DNA of 64,000 nt from JAABVY01 sp964496505 (lineage in GTDB: Bacteria; Zixibacteria; MSB-5A5; JAABVY01): positions 1-64,000 of the forward strand of contig CAZBZV010000013.1 in assembly GCA_964496505.1 (NCBI GenBank), in the 5' to 3' direction. This document shows, in pieces, positions 26,025 to 36,256 of this stretch. Position 1 is the first letter of the stretch, and each line of letters begins with the position of its first letter. The notes under the pieces were generated by a model. It did no database searches. It was not told the DNA's origin and saw nothing but the letters and a program-made list of their open reading frames with translations. A program made the translations under genes and the position numbers.

Positions 26025-29000
26025 TTATTCACCACAGTTAACCGGGGCAGGGCCTCCGATAAAGACATGATTGATGAGATAAACAGCATCACTGACATTA
26101 ACGGCATCATCGCAGTTGGCATCGCCAGCCTCCATTGGCTGAGGAGCATCGCCTGCGACGAAGACGTAGTTGACTACAAAGACAGCGTCAGAAACGTTCA
26201 GCGAACCGTCGCCGTTGGCATCGCCGGGTACAAATGCGGCGTCGCCGAAGTAATGGAATTCACCATCACTGGCCTCGGCAGCATACTTCATGAAGTACAT
26301 ATCTTCAGGAGCGCTGCTACCCTTGACAAACGGATTGATCGGTGTGCCGAAGTAGTTCACAACGTTCATGCCATTGGCTGCAAAGGTATTGGCCAGGCAC
26401 ATCTGCCAGTCTGTACAGCTGGAAGGATTGGCGGGATCGCAGTCCCAGTTCCAGCCGGTATCATTATATCTGTAGCAGATATCGCAGATGTAGCACATGT
26501 CGTACTCAAGGCTCTCATTTTCCTTACCGTCGGTGTAGGTATAAAGAGCGTCTATACCACAGCCGAGCATGGCCAGAGTGCAATGAGCCTGACACATGGC
26601 TGCTGCCAGAGGCGTATCATGACGCGGCGATACGATCGCATCAATAGCATCGTGCAGAGCTGTCGCATCGGTCGTAAAGTCCTCAAGCATCGCAATACCG
26701 TCGGACGAGTTGAATGCCACAACCGCTACCATGTAGCCCTGACCCAGCAGGTCGTCAACATCGGTATGAGCCAGATTCTTGGCTCTCAGCAGACGGCTGT
26801 CGCCGGCCGCATCTTCAAGAGCCATGGAACCGGACTTATCGATTGCGATTACAGCGGCAGGATCATGGTCATCACCGATGGTCATTGTGACCGGGATGGT
26901 GACCGGTGAGATACCGCCGTTATGGTTGATTACCAGCGAGGCGAAATAGGTGCCCGGATCAATTCCTGCTGAATTATAGCAGACCTGGATCGGCTGGCTT
27001 CCGCCGCCGGCAATCGTGCCGTCATCAACATCAATTGACAGCCAGCTATAAAGAGGATTGTCCTCTGTCATGGTCAGGCTGCCGGAGATATCGTGAGGAT
27101 CACTTCCATAGTCGTCGCCGCTGATTGTGTAATCAATGACGATAGTGCCGGTCAGGCCGGCGTCAAAGGTCAGGTTGACATTGAAGTCCTCGACATCGCT
27201 GCTGTACATACAGCCCAGCGGAGGATCATCACAGGTCCAGGTGCAGGTAACACCGTTGCCTGTTGTGCCGTCAAAGACCAGGCTGCCGGAACTGGCAGCG
27301 ATATCATCAGCGCTGTTAACAGTTACACCTGACGGGAAGGTCATGGTGAACTCATCGATCCACTCGGCATCACTGGAGGCATTGGCGATTGTGAAGGTCA
27401 CATCGGCCGTGGCGCCCGGAGTGAAGCCGGCAGCGGTCGTGATATTGGCGCCGTCGATCTCCTTGGTCGGAGGAACGCCGTACTGAACCAGAACCTCGAA
27501 ATCGAGGTCAACATCACCCTCATTGCTGAGGTCAAGAGTTGTGCATCCCGATTCATCTACTCCAACCTGACAGAACTCGATCAGAGTCGGATCCCAGGTC
27601 AGAAGCGGAGGCTCGAGGTAGTTAATTGTCAGATCGAAGTCGGGGATACAATCCGGTGACGGCCAGGTGTCGATCATCAGATAGTATGTTCCCGGTTCGA
27701 GGAATACGACGAATCCATGCGGATCGCCGGAATAATCGGTAGCTTCGGCGATACAATCGCTGTAGCTTGATCCCGGAGGCGGGCAGTCAGCGCCCAGACC
27801 CATACCGGTCCAGCTTGTACCCTTGGGATCATGGATGAATTCGTAATATCCGGCTTCGTCGATATTGATTTCATAAAGGATGTCCTCACCGCCGTCATAG
27901 TATGACAGACAGGTTGAACTGTAGTCATCTATTCTGCCGCAGGTAGTCTGGCCAATGTCCATATAAGGAGCATCGGAAGGCAGATTGACTTTAAGCGGAT
28001 CGGAGCAGTTGTCGCCGGGCTCAGGGATAAGTTCTTCGATTGTAAGCGTAAAGGACGGGATACAATCGGGTGACGGCCAGGTATCGATCATCAGATAATA
28101 GGTGCCGGGTGTGAGCTCGATTGAGAAGCTCTTGGCCGAACCTGATGAACTGGTTACCTCTGCCAGACAGTCGCTGTAGGTGGATCCCGGAGGCGGGCAG
28201 CTTGCGCCCAGAGCCATACCGGAATAGCTGGTTCCCTGAGGATCAAGTGTAAATATGGCACTGAATGACGTATTGACGTTGATTTCATAGAAGATGTCTT
28301 CGCCGCCGTCATAGTAGCTCATACATGTGTTGCTCTCGTTGTTACCACGTCCGCAGGTGTAGTTGTTATCAACATACGGCAAATCGGCCGAGCTGTTAAC
28401 AGTCACCTTGAGAGGATCGGTACAATTGTCTCCAGGCTGTGCCGGAGGGCATTCGATGGCATTGATCTCGACCACAAAGTCGTACGGATCAGCGCCGAAA
28501 GCAACTATATAATAATAGGTACCGTCCGGAATATCTTCAAATGTTAACTGCGGCCATCCGTTGGGGCAATCAAAAGCACCGGAGGTGAAGTAATACATCG
28601 AAGCCTCGTCGCAGCAATCCGGCTCGGAATTCTCCGCAACCAGAGTCGCGCTGACTGTTGACGGGCTGGCACCGCTTGAACCGCAATAGCTGACACTTAC
28701 GTCGTTGCAGTTTGTGGTGCTGCTGAGTGTGAACTGGTACCATACACCGTACCACTCGTCGAAGATCGACGGGCAGTCGATAGTAGCGCCAACCGTTGTG
28801 CCGGAAGTCGGTGTGCCGAGAGTAATAACTTCGGCGCCGGAGCACTCATCGTTGGCGGGTGCCGGCGGGCACTCCTGAATATCCAGTGTGAACTGGAAGT
28901 CCTGCGTCTGGCCGCCGTAGGTGCCGGGGCCGGTGAAGGCAGGATAATAATAGGTGCCTGCGGAAAGACCGTTCCAGTAGGAGGTCGGATTTCCGTCAGC

Positions 29001-30629
29001 CGGGCATTCATCCCAGGTGGTGTTGCTGTGCAGGATGTAATCATCACAGGCACAGTCATCCATCAGGACAACACCGACAGTCACCAGCTCGGGTGAGGTG
29101 CCGCAATAGTCGATTGTGACATTGCCGCAGGAATACGGATTCTCGAAAGAATACCAAACGGCCTGCCAGTCGAGAAGACCGGGGCAATCGATAGTTGAAT
29201 TGATTGTAGTACCGGTCACCGTCTGCGGGAAAGGTCCGGCAATCGTCTCGGCGTCGGCGCAATCATCGTTGGCCGGAGCATCCGGAGGAACGCCCAGATA
29301 ATCGATTGTTAAATCGAAGTCCGCGATGCAGTCCGGTGACGGCCAGGTATCGACCATCACGTAATAGGTTCCTGCAGGCACCACTGCGCTGGTTATGCCG
29401 TAGGGGCTGCCGGAACTACTGCTGGTATTAACCAGGCAGTTGGTCGGAGGGCAGTCTGTAGAAACGGCAAAACCGGTGTAGGTCGTGCCCTTAGGATCCA
29501 GAGTGATATCGACAAAGATGTCTTCTGTGACGGTGAATTCATAAATGATGTCTTCTCCGCCATCATAGTATCCCATACAGGTTGTGCCATTGTAGGTATC
29601 TCCACGGCCGCAGGTATAGTTTGTATTTACGTACTGATCGGACACGAAATCGGCCGGGAATGTTGCGACTATAGGATTGGTGCAATCGTCGCCATTTCCC
29701 GCAACCGGGCAGGGATTGTTTGTACAATCAAGGCCTTCATCCCAAGAAATGAAATCCGGGCGGGAAGTGCAGTCACCCTGTGTCTCGTCGGCACAGGAAG
29801 GTCCGGCGGGATCGCCGTAGCAGCAACGTCCGGTGGGAAGAGGATCGTCATTGACCGAGATATAGTCAAATGCGCCCTCAGCACCGTCGGATCCGACATA
29901 ACGGAAACCGAACGCAACATTGGTTTCGGTAAGGTAAGCTGTCAGATCGATGGTTACTTCATACCAGGTCCAGTTGGTGAATTCACCAGCCTGAGATTCA
30001 TCCCAGAGCATGGTGTTGAAATTTGCACCGCCATCGGTGGAAATCCAGACCTCGAGGTCGTAGTTGTCATTAGGATCGACACCCCAGTAATAGCTCATAT
30101 ACCAATGGAACTCGAGAACCCAGCTTGATCCGCCGGTGGTCAGGTCGACAACCGGGCTGATCAGCCACTCGTCCTGGGGGACCAGTGCGGGATCGTATTC
30201 GCAGTTGGTGTAATAGGTGCCATTGTAGGGGCTGCTTGTTGCACTTTGCCAGGTGAATCCTGCATTTGTCACGTCCGCTGTCCATCCGGTTGGAGGTACA
30301 ACTCCACCCTCAAAGTCCTCAAACAAGAGATTGGTTGCAGGGGCAGCCTTGTCAACCGCATTCTGAATTTTGGGACTGGTTTTGATAGCCGGATCGTTCG
30401 GGTTCATGCCGTCGCGGGGGGCAGCGGCTACCAAAGGCTGTTGGACATCGGTCTTCAAAGCCTTGTTGTTAGCCATATAATCCTGCTTTGCGGCCCACTC
30501 TTCGGGCGTAAAGTGATCGCCGTCAATAATGATGAAATCGCTTTCATCGAGGGCAAAAGCAGCGAGGCAGAAAGCCAGAACGAAAACGGGCAGCAGTAAT
30601 GCCAGCAGTAATTTGTTACCTTTAAGCAT
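26025..30629 (-). CDS. Giant secreted vWA-dockerin protein, copy 2
   Basis: 1,534 residues, co-linear with the protein at 20572-25158 over its whole length. It has a signal peptide (NKLLLALLLPVFVLAFCLAA), a cleaved-adhesin-like domain (FEDFEGGVVPPTGW), a Cys-rich linker (GRCCYGDPAGPSC), five PPC-like repeats and an Ig-like part. The vWA domain has an intact metal site (DKSGSM near residue 1261, DTPLAAAM, YTDGKEN), and there is a paired dockerin module (GDANGDGSLNVSDAV, GDANCDDAVNVSDAV). The two genes lie head-to-tail on one strand, each with its own leader and terminator. Conservation is strongest in the dockerin and across the stop codon and terminator, even at the DNA level, which suggests recent duplication or gene conversion. 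The role is unknown. Confidence 0.88.
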   Translation of the reverse strand: MLKGNKLLLALLLPVFVLAFCLAAFALDESDFIIIDGDHFTPEEWAAKQDYMANNKALKTDVQQPLVAAAPRDGMNPNDPAIKTSPKIQNAVDKAAPATNLLFEDFEGGVVPPTGWTADVTNAGFTWQSATSSPYNGTYYTNCEYDPALVPQDEWLISPVVDLTTGGSSWVLEFHWYMSYYWGVDPNDNYDLEVWISTDGGANFNTMLWDESQAGEFTNWTWYEVTIDLTAYLTETNVAFGFRYVGSDGAEGAFDYISVNDDPLPTGRCCYGDPAGPSCADETQGDCTSRPDFISWDEGLDCTNNPCPVAGNGDDCTNPIVATFPADFVSDQYVNTNYTCGRGDTYNGTTCMGYYDGGEDIIYEFTVTEDIFVDITLDPKGTTYTGFAVSTDCPPTNCLVNTSSSSGSPYGITSAVVPAGTYYVMVDTWPSPDCIADFDLTIDYLGVPPDAPANDDCADAETIAGPFPQTVTGTTINSTIDCPGLLDWQAVWYSFENPYSCGNVTIDYCGTSPELVTVGVVLMDDCACDDYILHSNTTWDECPADGNPTSYWNGLSAGTYYYPAFTGPGTYGGQTQDFQFTLDIQECPPAPANDECSGAEVITLGTPTSGTTVGATIDCPSIFDEWYGVWYQFTLSSTTNCNDVSVSYCGSSGASPSTVSATLVAENSEPDCCDEASMYYFTSGAFDCPNGWPQLTFEDIPDGTYYYIVAFGADPYDFVVEINAIECPPAQPGDNCTDPLKVTVNSSADLPYVDNNYTCGRGNNESNTCMSYYDGGEDIFYEINVNTSFSAIFTLDPQGTSYSGMALGASCPPPGSTYSDCLAEVTSSSGSAKSFSIELTPGTYYLMIDTWPSPDCIPSFTLTIEELIPEPGDNCSDPLKVNLPSDAPYMDIGQTTCGRIDDYSSTCLSYYDGGEDILYEINIDEAGYYEFIHDPKGTSWTGMGLGADCPPPGSSYSDCIAEATDYSGDPHGFVVFLEPGTYYLMIDTWPSPDCIPDFDLTINYLEPPLLTWDPTLIEFCQVGVDESGCTTLDLSNEGDVDLDFEVLVQYGVPPTKEIDGANITTAAGFTPGATADVTFTIANASSDAEWIDEFTMTFPSGVTVNSADDIAASSGSLVFDGTTGNGVTCTWTCDDPPLGCMYSSDVEDFNVNLTFDAGLTGTIVIDYTISGDDYGSDPHDISGSLTMTEDNPLYSWLSIDVDDGTIAGGGSQPIQVCYNSAGIDPGTYFASLVINHNGGISPVTIPVTMTIGDDHDPAAVIAIDKSGSMALEDAAGDSRLLRAKNLAHTDVDDLLGQGYMVAVVAFNSSDGIAMLEDFTTDATALHDAIDAIVSPRHDTPLAAAMCQAHCTLAMLGCGIDALYTYTDGKENESLEYDMCYICDICYRYNDTGWNWDCDPANPSSCTDWQMCLANTFAANGMNVVNYFGTPINPFVKGSSAPEDMYFMKYAAEASDGEFHYFGDAAFVPGDANGDGSLNVSDAVFVVNYVFVAGDAPQPMEAGDANCDDAVNVSDAVYLINHVFIGGPAPVNCGE

Positions 30630-30850
30630 TGACTCTCCTTTCGCTTAAGGCGGGTTACTTTTGAGAAATAAAGAAAAATTTGGGTCCACTGTTAACCAAA
30701 CGGCTAAAGTGGGCATGTGCGTACGGGGCCCTGCCTACTCCTCCCAATAGATAAGGGGTCTTGCACATTGTTGCTTTACTCTAACGATAACTAAATCCTA
30801 AGTGCTCAACTTTTTTCATTCTGTTAAGAACAAAAAGCTACTGATAAGTA
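30630..30850 (-). promoter_or_regulatory. Structured leader of vWA-dockerin copy 2
   Basis: It shares with copy 1 the sequence CTTAAGCGAAAGGAGAGTC at the ribosome site, the element CTATTGGGAGGAGTAG (about 30735-30751) in a weaker stem, and CTTATCAGTAGCTT (about 30835-30848). The sequence between these blocks differs between the two leaders. A CCACT with AGTGG stem lies between the conserved hairpin and the start. The rest of the gap to 31086 is AT-rich and shows nothing I can name. Confidence 0.45.
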
Positions 30851-31086
30851 TCCATGCACTGTCATATACATTATATACCTAAATTCAACAATGTCAAGAT
30901 TTTTAACATATTTTGGGCTGAAAAAAGGCTGAAAAATGCGGTATCTCGGGGATTTTTTCGGCTGTTGCGGATTAACGTATATCATAATATCCAGTATAAA
31001 AAATTTAATCTTTTTTAAATCAACTGGATTAAATCGATAAGGATATCATTGTTTACATAATGATTTACCGAATTTTAAAACAAAGA

Positions 31087-32178
31087 TCAAATTTCCGTGC
31101 CGAAGCTGATCCCTATAGATTGGGCTGTTTTTATGTAAGCGGAATCTCTGGGCACCAGCCGGTATTTTCCCGCAACCTCTTCAATAGGAACAGGCTCTAT
31201 TTCCTGGCCCTTGAGACCTACCATCAGGCCGTATCGATTTTCATTTACTAGCTTAACAGCCTCATTTCCGAAACGTGTGGCCAAAAGCCGGTCGTAGGCA
31301 GTGGGAATGCCGCCCCTAAGCAGATGTCCCAGGATCGTAACACGCGTTTCCATGTTGGTCAGCGATTCGATCTGTTTGGAGAGAACATTGGCAATACCGC
31401 CGAGCCTGATTTTGTCCGGGCTTGTTTCCACTTTTTGCTGCACAACCATATCGCCCCCAATAGGTTTTGCGCCTTCACCGACCACTATGATGCTGAATCC
31501 TTTGCCACGACGGTTTCTCTCCTTGATTTTATCGCAGATAATATTCAAATCGTAGGGGAGCTCCGGAATCAGGATAATATCGCCCCCTCCCGCCAATCCC
31601 GAGGCCAATGCCAGCCATCCCGCATAACGCCCCATAACTTCAACGATCATAACTCGATGATGCGCCTCTGCGGTTGTATGGATCTTGTCAACAGCATCCG
31701 TGGCGGTCTGCAGGGCCGAATCAAAGCCGAAAGTCTGGTCGGTGCCGTATAAGTCGTTGTCGATGGTTTTCGGGATTCCTACCGCCTTGAGGCCCAGCTT
31801 CATCAGGCCGTGCGTAGCGGCCATGGTGCCGTCCCCGCCTATCGCTATAAGTGCATCCAGGCCAAGGCGTTCGTAGTTGCGGACGACCTGCGATGAGCGG
31901 TCTATGTAAATCCATTTATCATTTTCAAGAATTGGAAACTCGAATGGATTGGCTTTATTGGATGTGCCCAGGATCGTTCCGCCCCGGGTCAAAATGCCTG
32001 AAACCGCCTTATCGTCCAAATCCCTGTGACGGTTTTCAATCAATCCCTCATAACCGTCCATAAAGCCGACAACTTCCATACTGTAATCATGAATAGCGGT
32101 CTTCACCACACTTCTGACCACAGCGTTAAGGCCGGGACAATCGCCTCCCCCGGTCAAAACCCCGATTTTAATACTCAT
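31087..32178 (-). CDS. 6-phosphofructokinase (PFK, group with mixed signature)
   Basis: A 363-residue glycolytic enzyme that phosphorylates fructose 6-phosphate. It shows LTGGGDCPGLNAVVR at the N-terminus, ILTRGGTILGTSN, GGDGTMAATHGL, the catalytic segment PKTIDNDLYGTDQTFGFD and VMGRYAGWLA. The Gly in GGDGT is the residue found in ATP users, while the Lys in PKTIDND is typical of pyrophosphate-linked forms. This combination defines the mixed-type subfamily, usually taken to use ATP. The ATG follows AGGGGATAAA. It stands alone. Confidence 0.93.
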   Translation of the reverse strand: MSIKIGVLTGGGDCPGLNAVVRSVVKTAIHDYSMEVVGFMDGYEGLIENRHRDLDDKAVSGILTRGGTILGTSNKANPFEFPILENDKWIYIDRSSQVVRNYERLGLDALIAIGGDGTMAATHGLMKLGLKAVGIPKTIDNDLYGTDQTFGFDSALQTATDAVDKIHTTAEAHHRVMIVEVMGRYAGWLALASGLAGGGDIILIPELPYDLNIICDKIKERNRRGKGFSIIVVGEGAKPIGGDMVVQQKVETSPDKIRLGGIANVLSKQIESLTNMETRVTILGHLLRGGIPTAYDRLLATRFGNEAVKLVNENRYGLMVGLKGQEIEPVPIEEVAGKYRLVPRDSAYIKTAQSIGISFGTEI

Positions 32179-32336
32179 TTTATCCCCTGTCTTCTCATAA
32201 TTTGCGTTTCCATCTTTATAATACTTATCGATTTAATCTCTTATAACATGAGTTCGCAAAGCATGTTTCAGCGACAAATCATTATGCCGTATAAGAGATT
32301 AATTGAATGTAGGGATTTGGGAATTTATAGTAAAGC

Positions 32337-32372
32337 AAAAAATAACCGCGCTGCCTTTTAGGCAGCGCGGTT
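32337..32372 (-). terminator. Intrinsic terminator of the 1,124-residue dockerin protein gene
   Basis: A perfect 12-bp stem, AACCGCGCTGCC (32344-32355) with GGCAGCGCGGTT (32361-32372), loop TTTTA. On the minus strand it runs into ATTTTTTGC. It is 40 bases after the stop codon. Confidence 0.88.
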
Positions 32373-32411
32373 TTATTTGAAGCGGAAGAGCTTCCGCTTA
32401 TTTCTATTGCT

Positions 32412-35400
32412 CTATTCAAATGCGCAGCAATCGCCGCCATTGCCGTCCCATGATCCGGGTGCGCAATCGCCGGGTGCCGCTCCGCCAATGAAGACGTAGT
32501 TAATTACCCAGACCGCGTCGGATACGTTAACCGCGCCGTCACCATTGGCATCACCGCAGGCCAGCACAGGCTCGGGTTCTGCACCGCCGATAAAGACGTA
32601 GTTAATGATCCAGACCGCGTCGGATACGTTGACAGCCTGATCATCGTTAGCATCGCCGCAGAGGCCCTGACAGGGAATCTCAGCGGCACAGAGCTCATAA
32701 TTCTCGATAAAGGCAAAGCCCTTATCCATCAGCTCTCTTAAACCGGATTGGCCTGTGAGGCTGATAGTTTTGACCTTACAGATTTCGAGAGTATCGTCGG
32801 CATTTAAGGTTCCACCATAGAAAGCATTGAGGATTCGCATTTCGGTTCCATTGGTGGAATCAGAGAAGACCGATAGGTTGCCAGATATTGACTGGAGCTT
32901 GTTGTAGAGCGTATCCGGATACCAACCGAGGGTGGAAAAGGCATAATCATAGCCATTGACCGCTCTGGCGCCATAAGAGGAATTGGATCCATTATAAACT
33001 CTCAGACCAGCCGCATTCTGAGTTCCAACATGATCGCCTGTCATGTAGACCATATTATACTCAGTATCTATGAATCCGGCATCGATGGAGGAATCGGGAT
33101 CGCAATCCCAGTCGGATTCTTCACCCAGAATAAAGTCGCCCAGTGCGCCTCCGGATGTATTCCAGAGGGTTACCTTCTCGATCACGACCGAGGTGTCCTG
33201 ATGTCCCGGAACGAAGTACTCGATCTTGCCCTGAACCATACTGTCGGGTGTTGACCAGTAGCCTTCGGTCTTTGAATAGCCAACACCGTTGCCGGGATCG
33301 CCAACTTCGGATGTTGTGATGCTGCTGAGAGCGCGCATATGGTACTGGGTAGAATCCTGGGTAATGGCATCACTATAAATCCTAATAGTGCTGCCTTCCT
33401 TCCAGCCGACCACGAACGCCTCGTGATAGAGAGGAGCGATTGTATCGCCGCAGGCATAGAACTTCATATTGCCATCGGGAGCATCGCCCTGATGGGCGGC
33501 CTGAGGAGTATTCCAGAGATCGATCGTCCAGCATCCGCCGGTGATTTGTGCGAATTCAGGAGTGTAGTATTCACATGCAACCACCAGATTAACGACGATG
33601 TCGAAATCATCCACTCCTGCCTCGGCAATATCAACCGAAATGGTGCCGGTGTAATTGCCCTGTCCGAGAGTGGCAGAGCTGGCGGTCCATTGGATAGTTG
33701 CCGGAGAGGCGCATCCGGGAGCGCCGGTCCAGGAAGGATCATCGGAGAAGTTGGGGCCTGTACCGGCATTAATTGTTCCGCCGGAACCGGCATCAATTGT
33801 CAGCCATGCGTCGTTGGAAGTTGCAGTATATGAGTAGTTGACGTTGCCGCAGTTTGAAATGATAACCTCATTGGAATATGTCCCCTCGGTGGTACATCCA
33901 GTGGGATCACCGTTTGGTGCAAGAGCCACTTCATCATACTCGGCATCAGCAGGAGTAGTGGAAATGCAGTTATTCTGCGGCAACTCATTCATTGCAAAAC
34001 AGGGCCAGGTCATAAATATCACTGGATTATCAGTATATGTCAAAGTTGCTTCATTAGGATCATTAGGATCAGCTACCGCGCCCGATTCGAGATCAAGGAT
34101 GTATTCGATCATTAAGCTGTCAGTGGAATACATCGCCATAGTAGGATAATGCTCATTTTCGCATTCATTTGTGACGCATTCATCTGTAAATGTTCCTGTA
34201 ATGTTAACGGCGGCTGACCACACCTGCCCCATGCCACCGGTGGCATCGGAAGCGGTCAAATAGATGTCACCGTTCAGGAATCCGGTTGCACCTATATCAT
34301 CGGCCAGATCATCATCCTCAGGATCGGTATAAGCGCCGAATCGAGTGAATACTATATAAAGCTTATCGTCGCAATAAGAGATGTTCGGTTTCGCAATAAA
34401 CCTGTTCCATGCCGGAAAGAGCGCATCAGCCGGAATGGCGGCAGGATGACTGGCATCGTATACCAATGAGATACAGTTATTGGTGTTATCCCAATGATAT
34501 AGCTTACAGGCGTATGGAAGATCACAATGGTCCTGAATATTGGGAGCCATCCATGCCAGGTGGAAAGTTCCATTCGGATCGATGAACCCAGTCAGCTCGT
34601 AAGCCGCGGGCTGGGTTTTGTCATCTTCGAATCCGGACATGTAATCAGTTACCTTAACGACTGGTCCCCAGCTTGCACCATCATTTGTAGAAAGCCTGTA
34701 AACGATTTCCTGGTTAAGCTGATAGTAGGCATTCGCCGGACCATTGTCACAGGGATGTCCTCCGCCGGTTCCCGAACCGTCATATTTGTAATAGAGCGGT
34801 TTCATGTATGCCAGATAGACATTATTATTACCGGGTCTATGATCGGCCCTTACGATATAGGCTATATTATAGACTGAATCTATAAAGTGCGGACCGTCCC
34901 AGGTTCCGGTTCCGGGCTGATCAGCGTCGGTGGCAACCTTCCTTTGATAAATGAGTGATGCCACATCGATGTTATTTTGATCCGCAGTTGCCGCATCGCA
35001 GAATCCCCATTCCTGATGAGCAATATGGGTAATTACTCTTCCGTCATCCGTAGTATCGCAATCGAGTATGGGCCAGAGATAAGGACTCACAGTCTCATCA
35101 CCAAGATTTTCATCACAATAGCCGTTGGTAATTCCTTCCAGGTTGGGTGGCCCGGGAAGGGTTTGCGCAGTCTGGAAGCTCGAGGTCGGACATCCCGGGC
35201 CGCCGTAGGCAACATAGGATTTCCATGCTTCCGCAGTATTACGGATGCTCATGGCTGCGACCATCTCATTGTTATCCGGGGTCATATCCAGATTCGGTGC
35301 AAAAGTATACGGGCTGTTGGCGAAGTTTCCTGACGGTCCCCCTTGAAATGATCCGCCGGCGGTATAATCCCAGGTGCCAGCGCTCCAGTCGAAAATACCA

Positions 35401-35786
35401 TGCAGACACTGCAGGATAATCGATGCTCCCAGAACTCTGCGGGCCGACCAGTTCATGTAAACATAGTCGCAATTGGCGTTCCAATAACCGGCATAAACAA
35501 TCTGCCTTCCTGAGGAAGTATAATGCTGACGGTCATGCTGAGTTGTTTCGACCGAATATATTTGCCGCCAATTACCCACGGGTGTGTAATCCATTGGCGC
35601 GGCCATCATTACCGGATATGAACTGCCGGAACTATATGAATCTTCACTTGTCCCGAACAAAGATGCTTTGGATGTTGCTGTTCTTTTTGCATCAGGAGTG
35701 TTCCCATCCGTTGATGTTTTGGCAGCGGCGACAGAGGTTAGGAGAAATACTGTAAGGAGTAAGATTACTCCAAGTCTTCTCATCAT
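32412..35786 (-). CDS. Large secreted dockerin protein (1,124 residues)
   Basis: Signal peptide RRLGVILLLTVFLLTSVAAA. The long N-terminal half (residues ~60-600) is rich in Trp, Tyr and Asp, with exo-sialidase/propeller-like turns such as RLSTNDGASWGPVVKV and ITHIAHQEWGF. No catalytic motif is certain. A domain near residues 660-760 (EVIISNCGNVNYSYTATSN, WLTIDAGSG) resembles BACON/Ig-like modules. The C-terminus is a paired dockerin (GDANDDQAVNVSDAVWIINY, GDANGDGAVNVSDAVWVINY) with a short Cys/Gly-rich tail. AAAGGAG lies 6 bases before the first of two adjacent ATG codons. Confidence 0.82.
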   Translation of the reverse strand: MMRRLGVILLLTVFLLTSVAAAKTSTDGNTPDAKRTATSKASLFGTSEDSYSSGSSYPVMMAAPMDYTPVGNWRQIYSVETTQHDRQHYTSSGRQIVYAGYWNANCDYVYMNWSARRVLGASIILQCLHGIFDWSAGTWDYTAGGSFQGGPSGNFANSPYTFAPNLDMTPDNNEMVAAMSIRNTAEAWKSYVAYGGPGCPTSSFQTAQTLPGPPNLEGITNGYCDENLGDETVSPYLWPILDCDTTDDGRVITHIAHQEWGFCDAATADQNNIDVASLIYQRKVATDADQPGTGTWDGPHFIDSVYNIAYIVRADHRPGNNNVYLAYMKPLYYKYDGSGTGGGHPCDNGPANAYYQLNQEIVYRLSTNDGASWGPVVKVTDYMSGFEDDKTQPAAYELTGFIDPNGTFHLAWMAPNIQDHCDLPYACKLYHWDNTNNCISLVYDASHPAAIPADALFPAWNRFIAKPNISYCDDKLYIVFTRFGAYTDPEDDDLADDIGATGFLNGDIYLTASDATGGMGQVWSAAVNITGTFTDECVTNECENEHYPTMAMYSTDSLMIEYILDLESGAVADPNDPNEATLTYTDNPVIFMTWPCFAMNELPQNNCISTTPADAEYDEVALAPNGDPTGCTTEGTYSNEVIISNCGNVNYSYTATSNDAWLTIDAGSGGTINAGTGPNFSDDPSWTGAPGCASPATIQWTASSATLGQGNYTGTISVDIAEAGVDDFDIVVNLVVACEYYTPEFAQITGGCWTIDLWNTPQAAHQGDAPDGNMKFYACGDTIAPLYHEAFVVGWKEGSTIRIYSDAITQDSTQYHMRALSSITTSEVGDPGNGVGYSKTEGYWSTPDSMVQGKIEYFVPGHQDTSVVIEKVTLWNTSGGALGDFILGEESDWDCDPDSSIDAGFIDTEYNMVYMTGDHVGTQNAAGLRVYNGSNSSYGARAVNGYDYAFSTLGWYPDTLYNKLQSISGNLSVFSDSTNGTEMRILNAFYGGTLNADDTLEICKVKTISLTGQSGLRELMDKGFAFIENYELCAAEIPCQGLCGDANDDQAVNVSDAVWIINYVFIGGAEPEPVLACGDANGDGAVNVSDAVWVINYVFIGGAAPGDCAPGSWDGNGGDCCAFE

Positions 35787-36256
35787 GATTTGCTCCTTTC
35801 GGAATTAAAATAAGGCTCTAAACAGGAGAATTCCGCACATTCCATACCGTTATATGCGGAGTAGAAATCGCGACCATCCACCTCCCTTCAAAAAATCGAC
35901 TGTTAACGCTTAATTAATTTATATTTCGGACTAATACTCAATAATTTTAAGCAGACCAATAACTTATCCGCTGAATAAGCACCATAAGCCTCTGTAAGAG
36001 ATATACTTATCCTTTATCCTTCAGCCGAAATTTATAATATCAAATAGTACAGGTGATAGGTACAATTTTACTTCTAGCACAAAAGGTTGTCCGTCAAAGC
36101 GTTGGTCTAAGAAAAACTATATATATTAATTGAATTTGTCAAGGATATTTTAATTGATGCTTTAATATAGAGACACAGGATTCTGAAAAAAATCCGCTAT
36201 CTCGATATTCAATATTATAGAAGGCAGTGAATGCAATGATTTTAGTTGCTGATAAG
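35787..36256 (-). promoter_or_regulatory. Leader and upstream region of the 1,124-residue dockerin gene
   Basis: On the minus strand the leader carries GAAGGGAGGTGG (about 35879-35890), a stem CCGCA with TGCGG around 35833-35860, then CCGAAAGGAG before the start. The order (a GGGAGG-containing element, a second stem, a GAAAGGAG ribosome site) echoes the leaders of the two vWA-dockerin genes. The remaining AT-rich bases to 36256 show nothing I can name. Confidence 0.3.

Noticed and set aside
26067..26909. A 280-codon open frame on the plus strand opposite the second vWA-dockerin gene, and similar shorter antisense frames inside the first copy
   Set aside because: It lies wholly opposite a well-supported gene, has no ribosome site or recognisable domain, and arises from the biased codon use of the repeats.
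31087..32178. Pyrophosphate-dependent phosphofructokinase
   Set aside because: The GGDGT motif has the Gly of ATP users; the Lys of PKTIDND alone is not enough.
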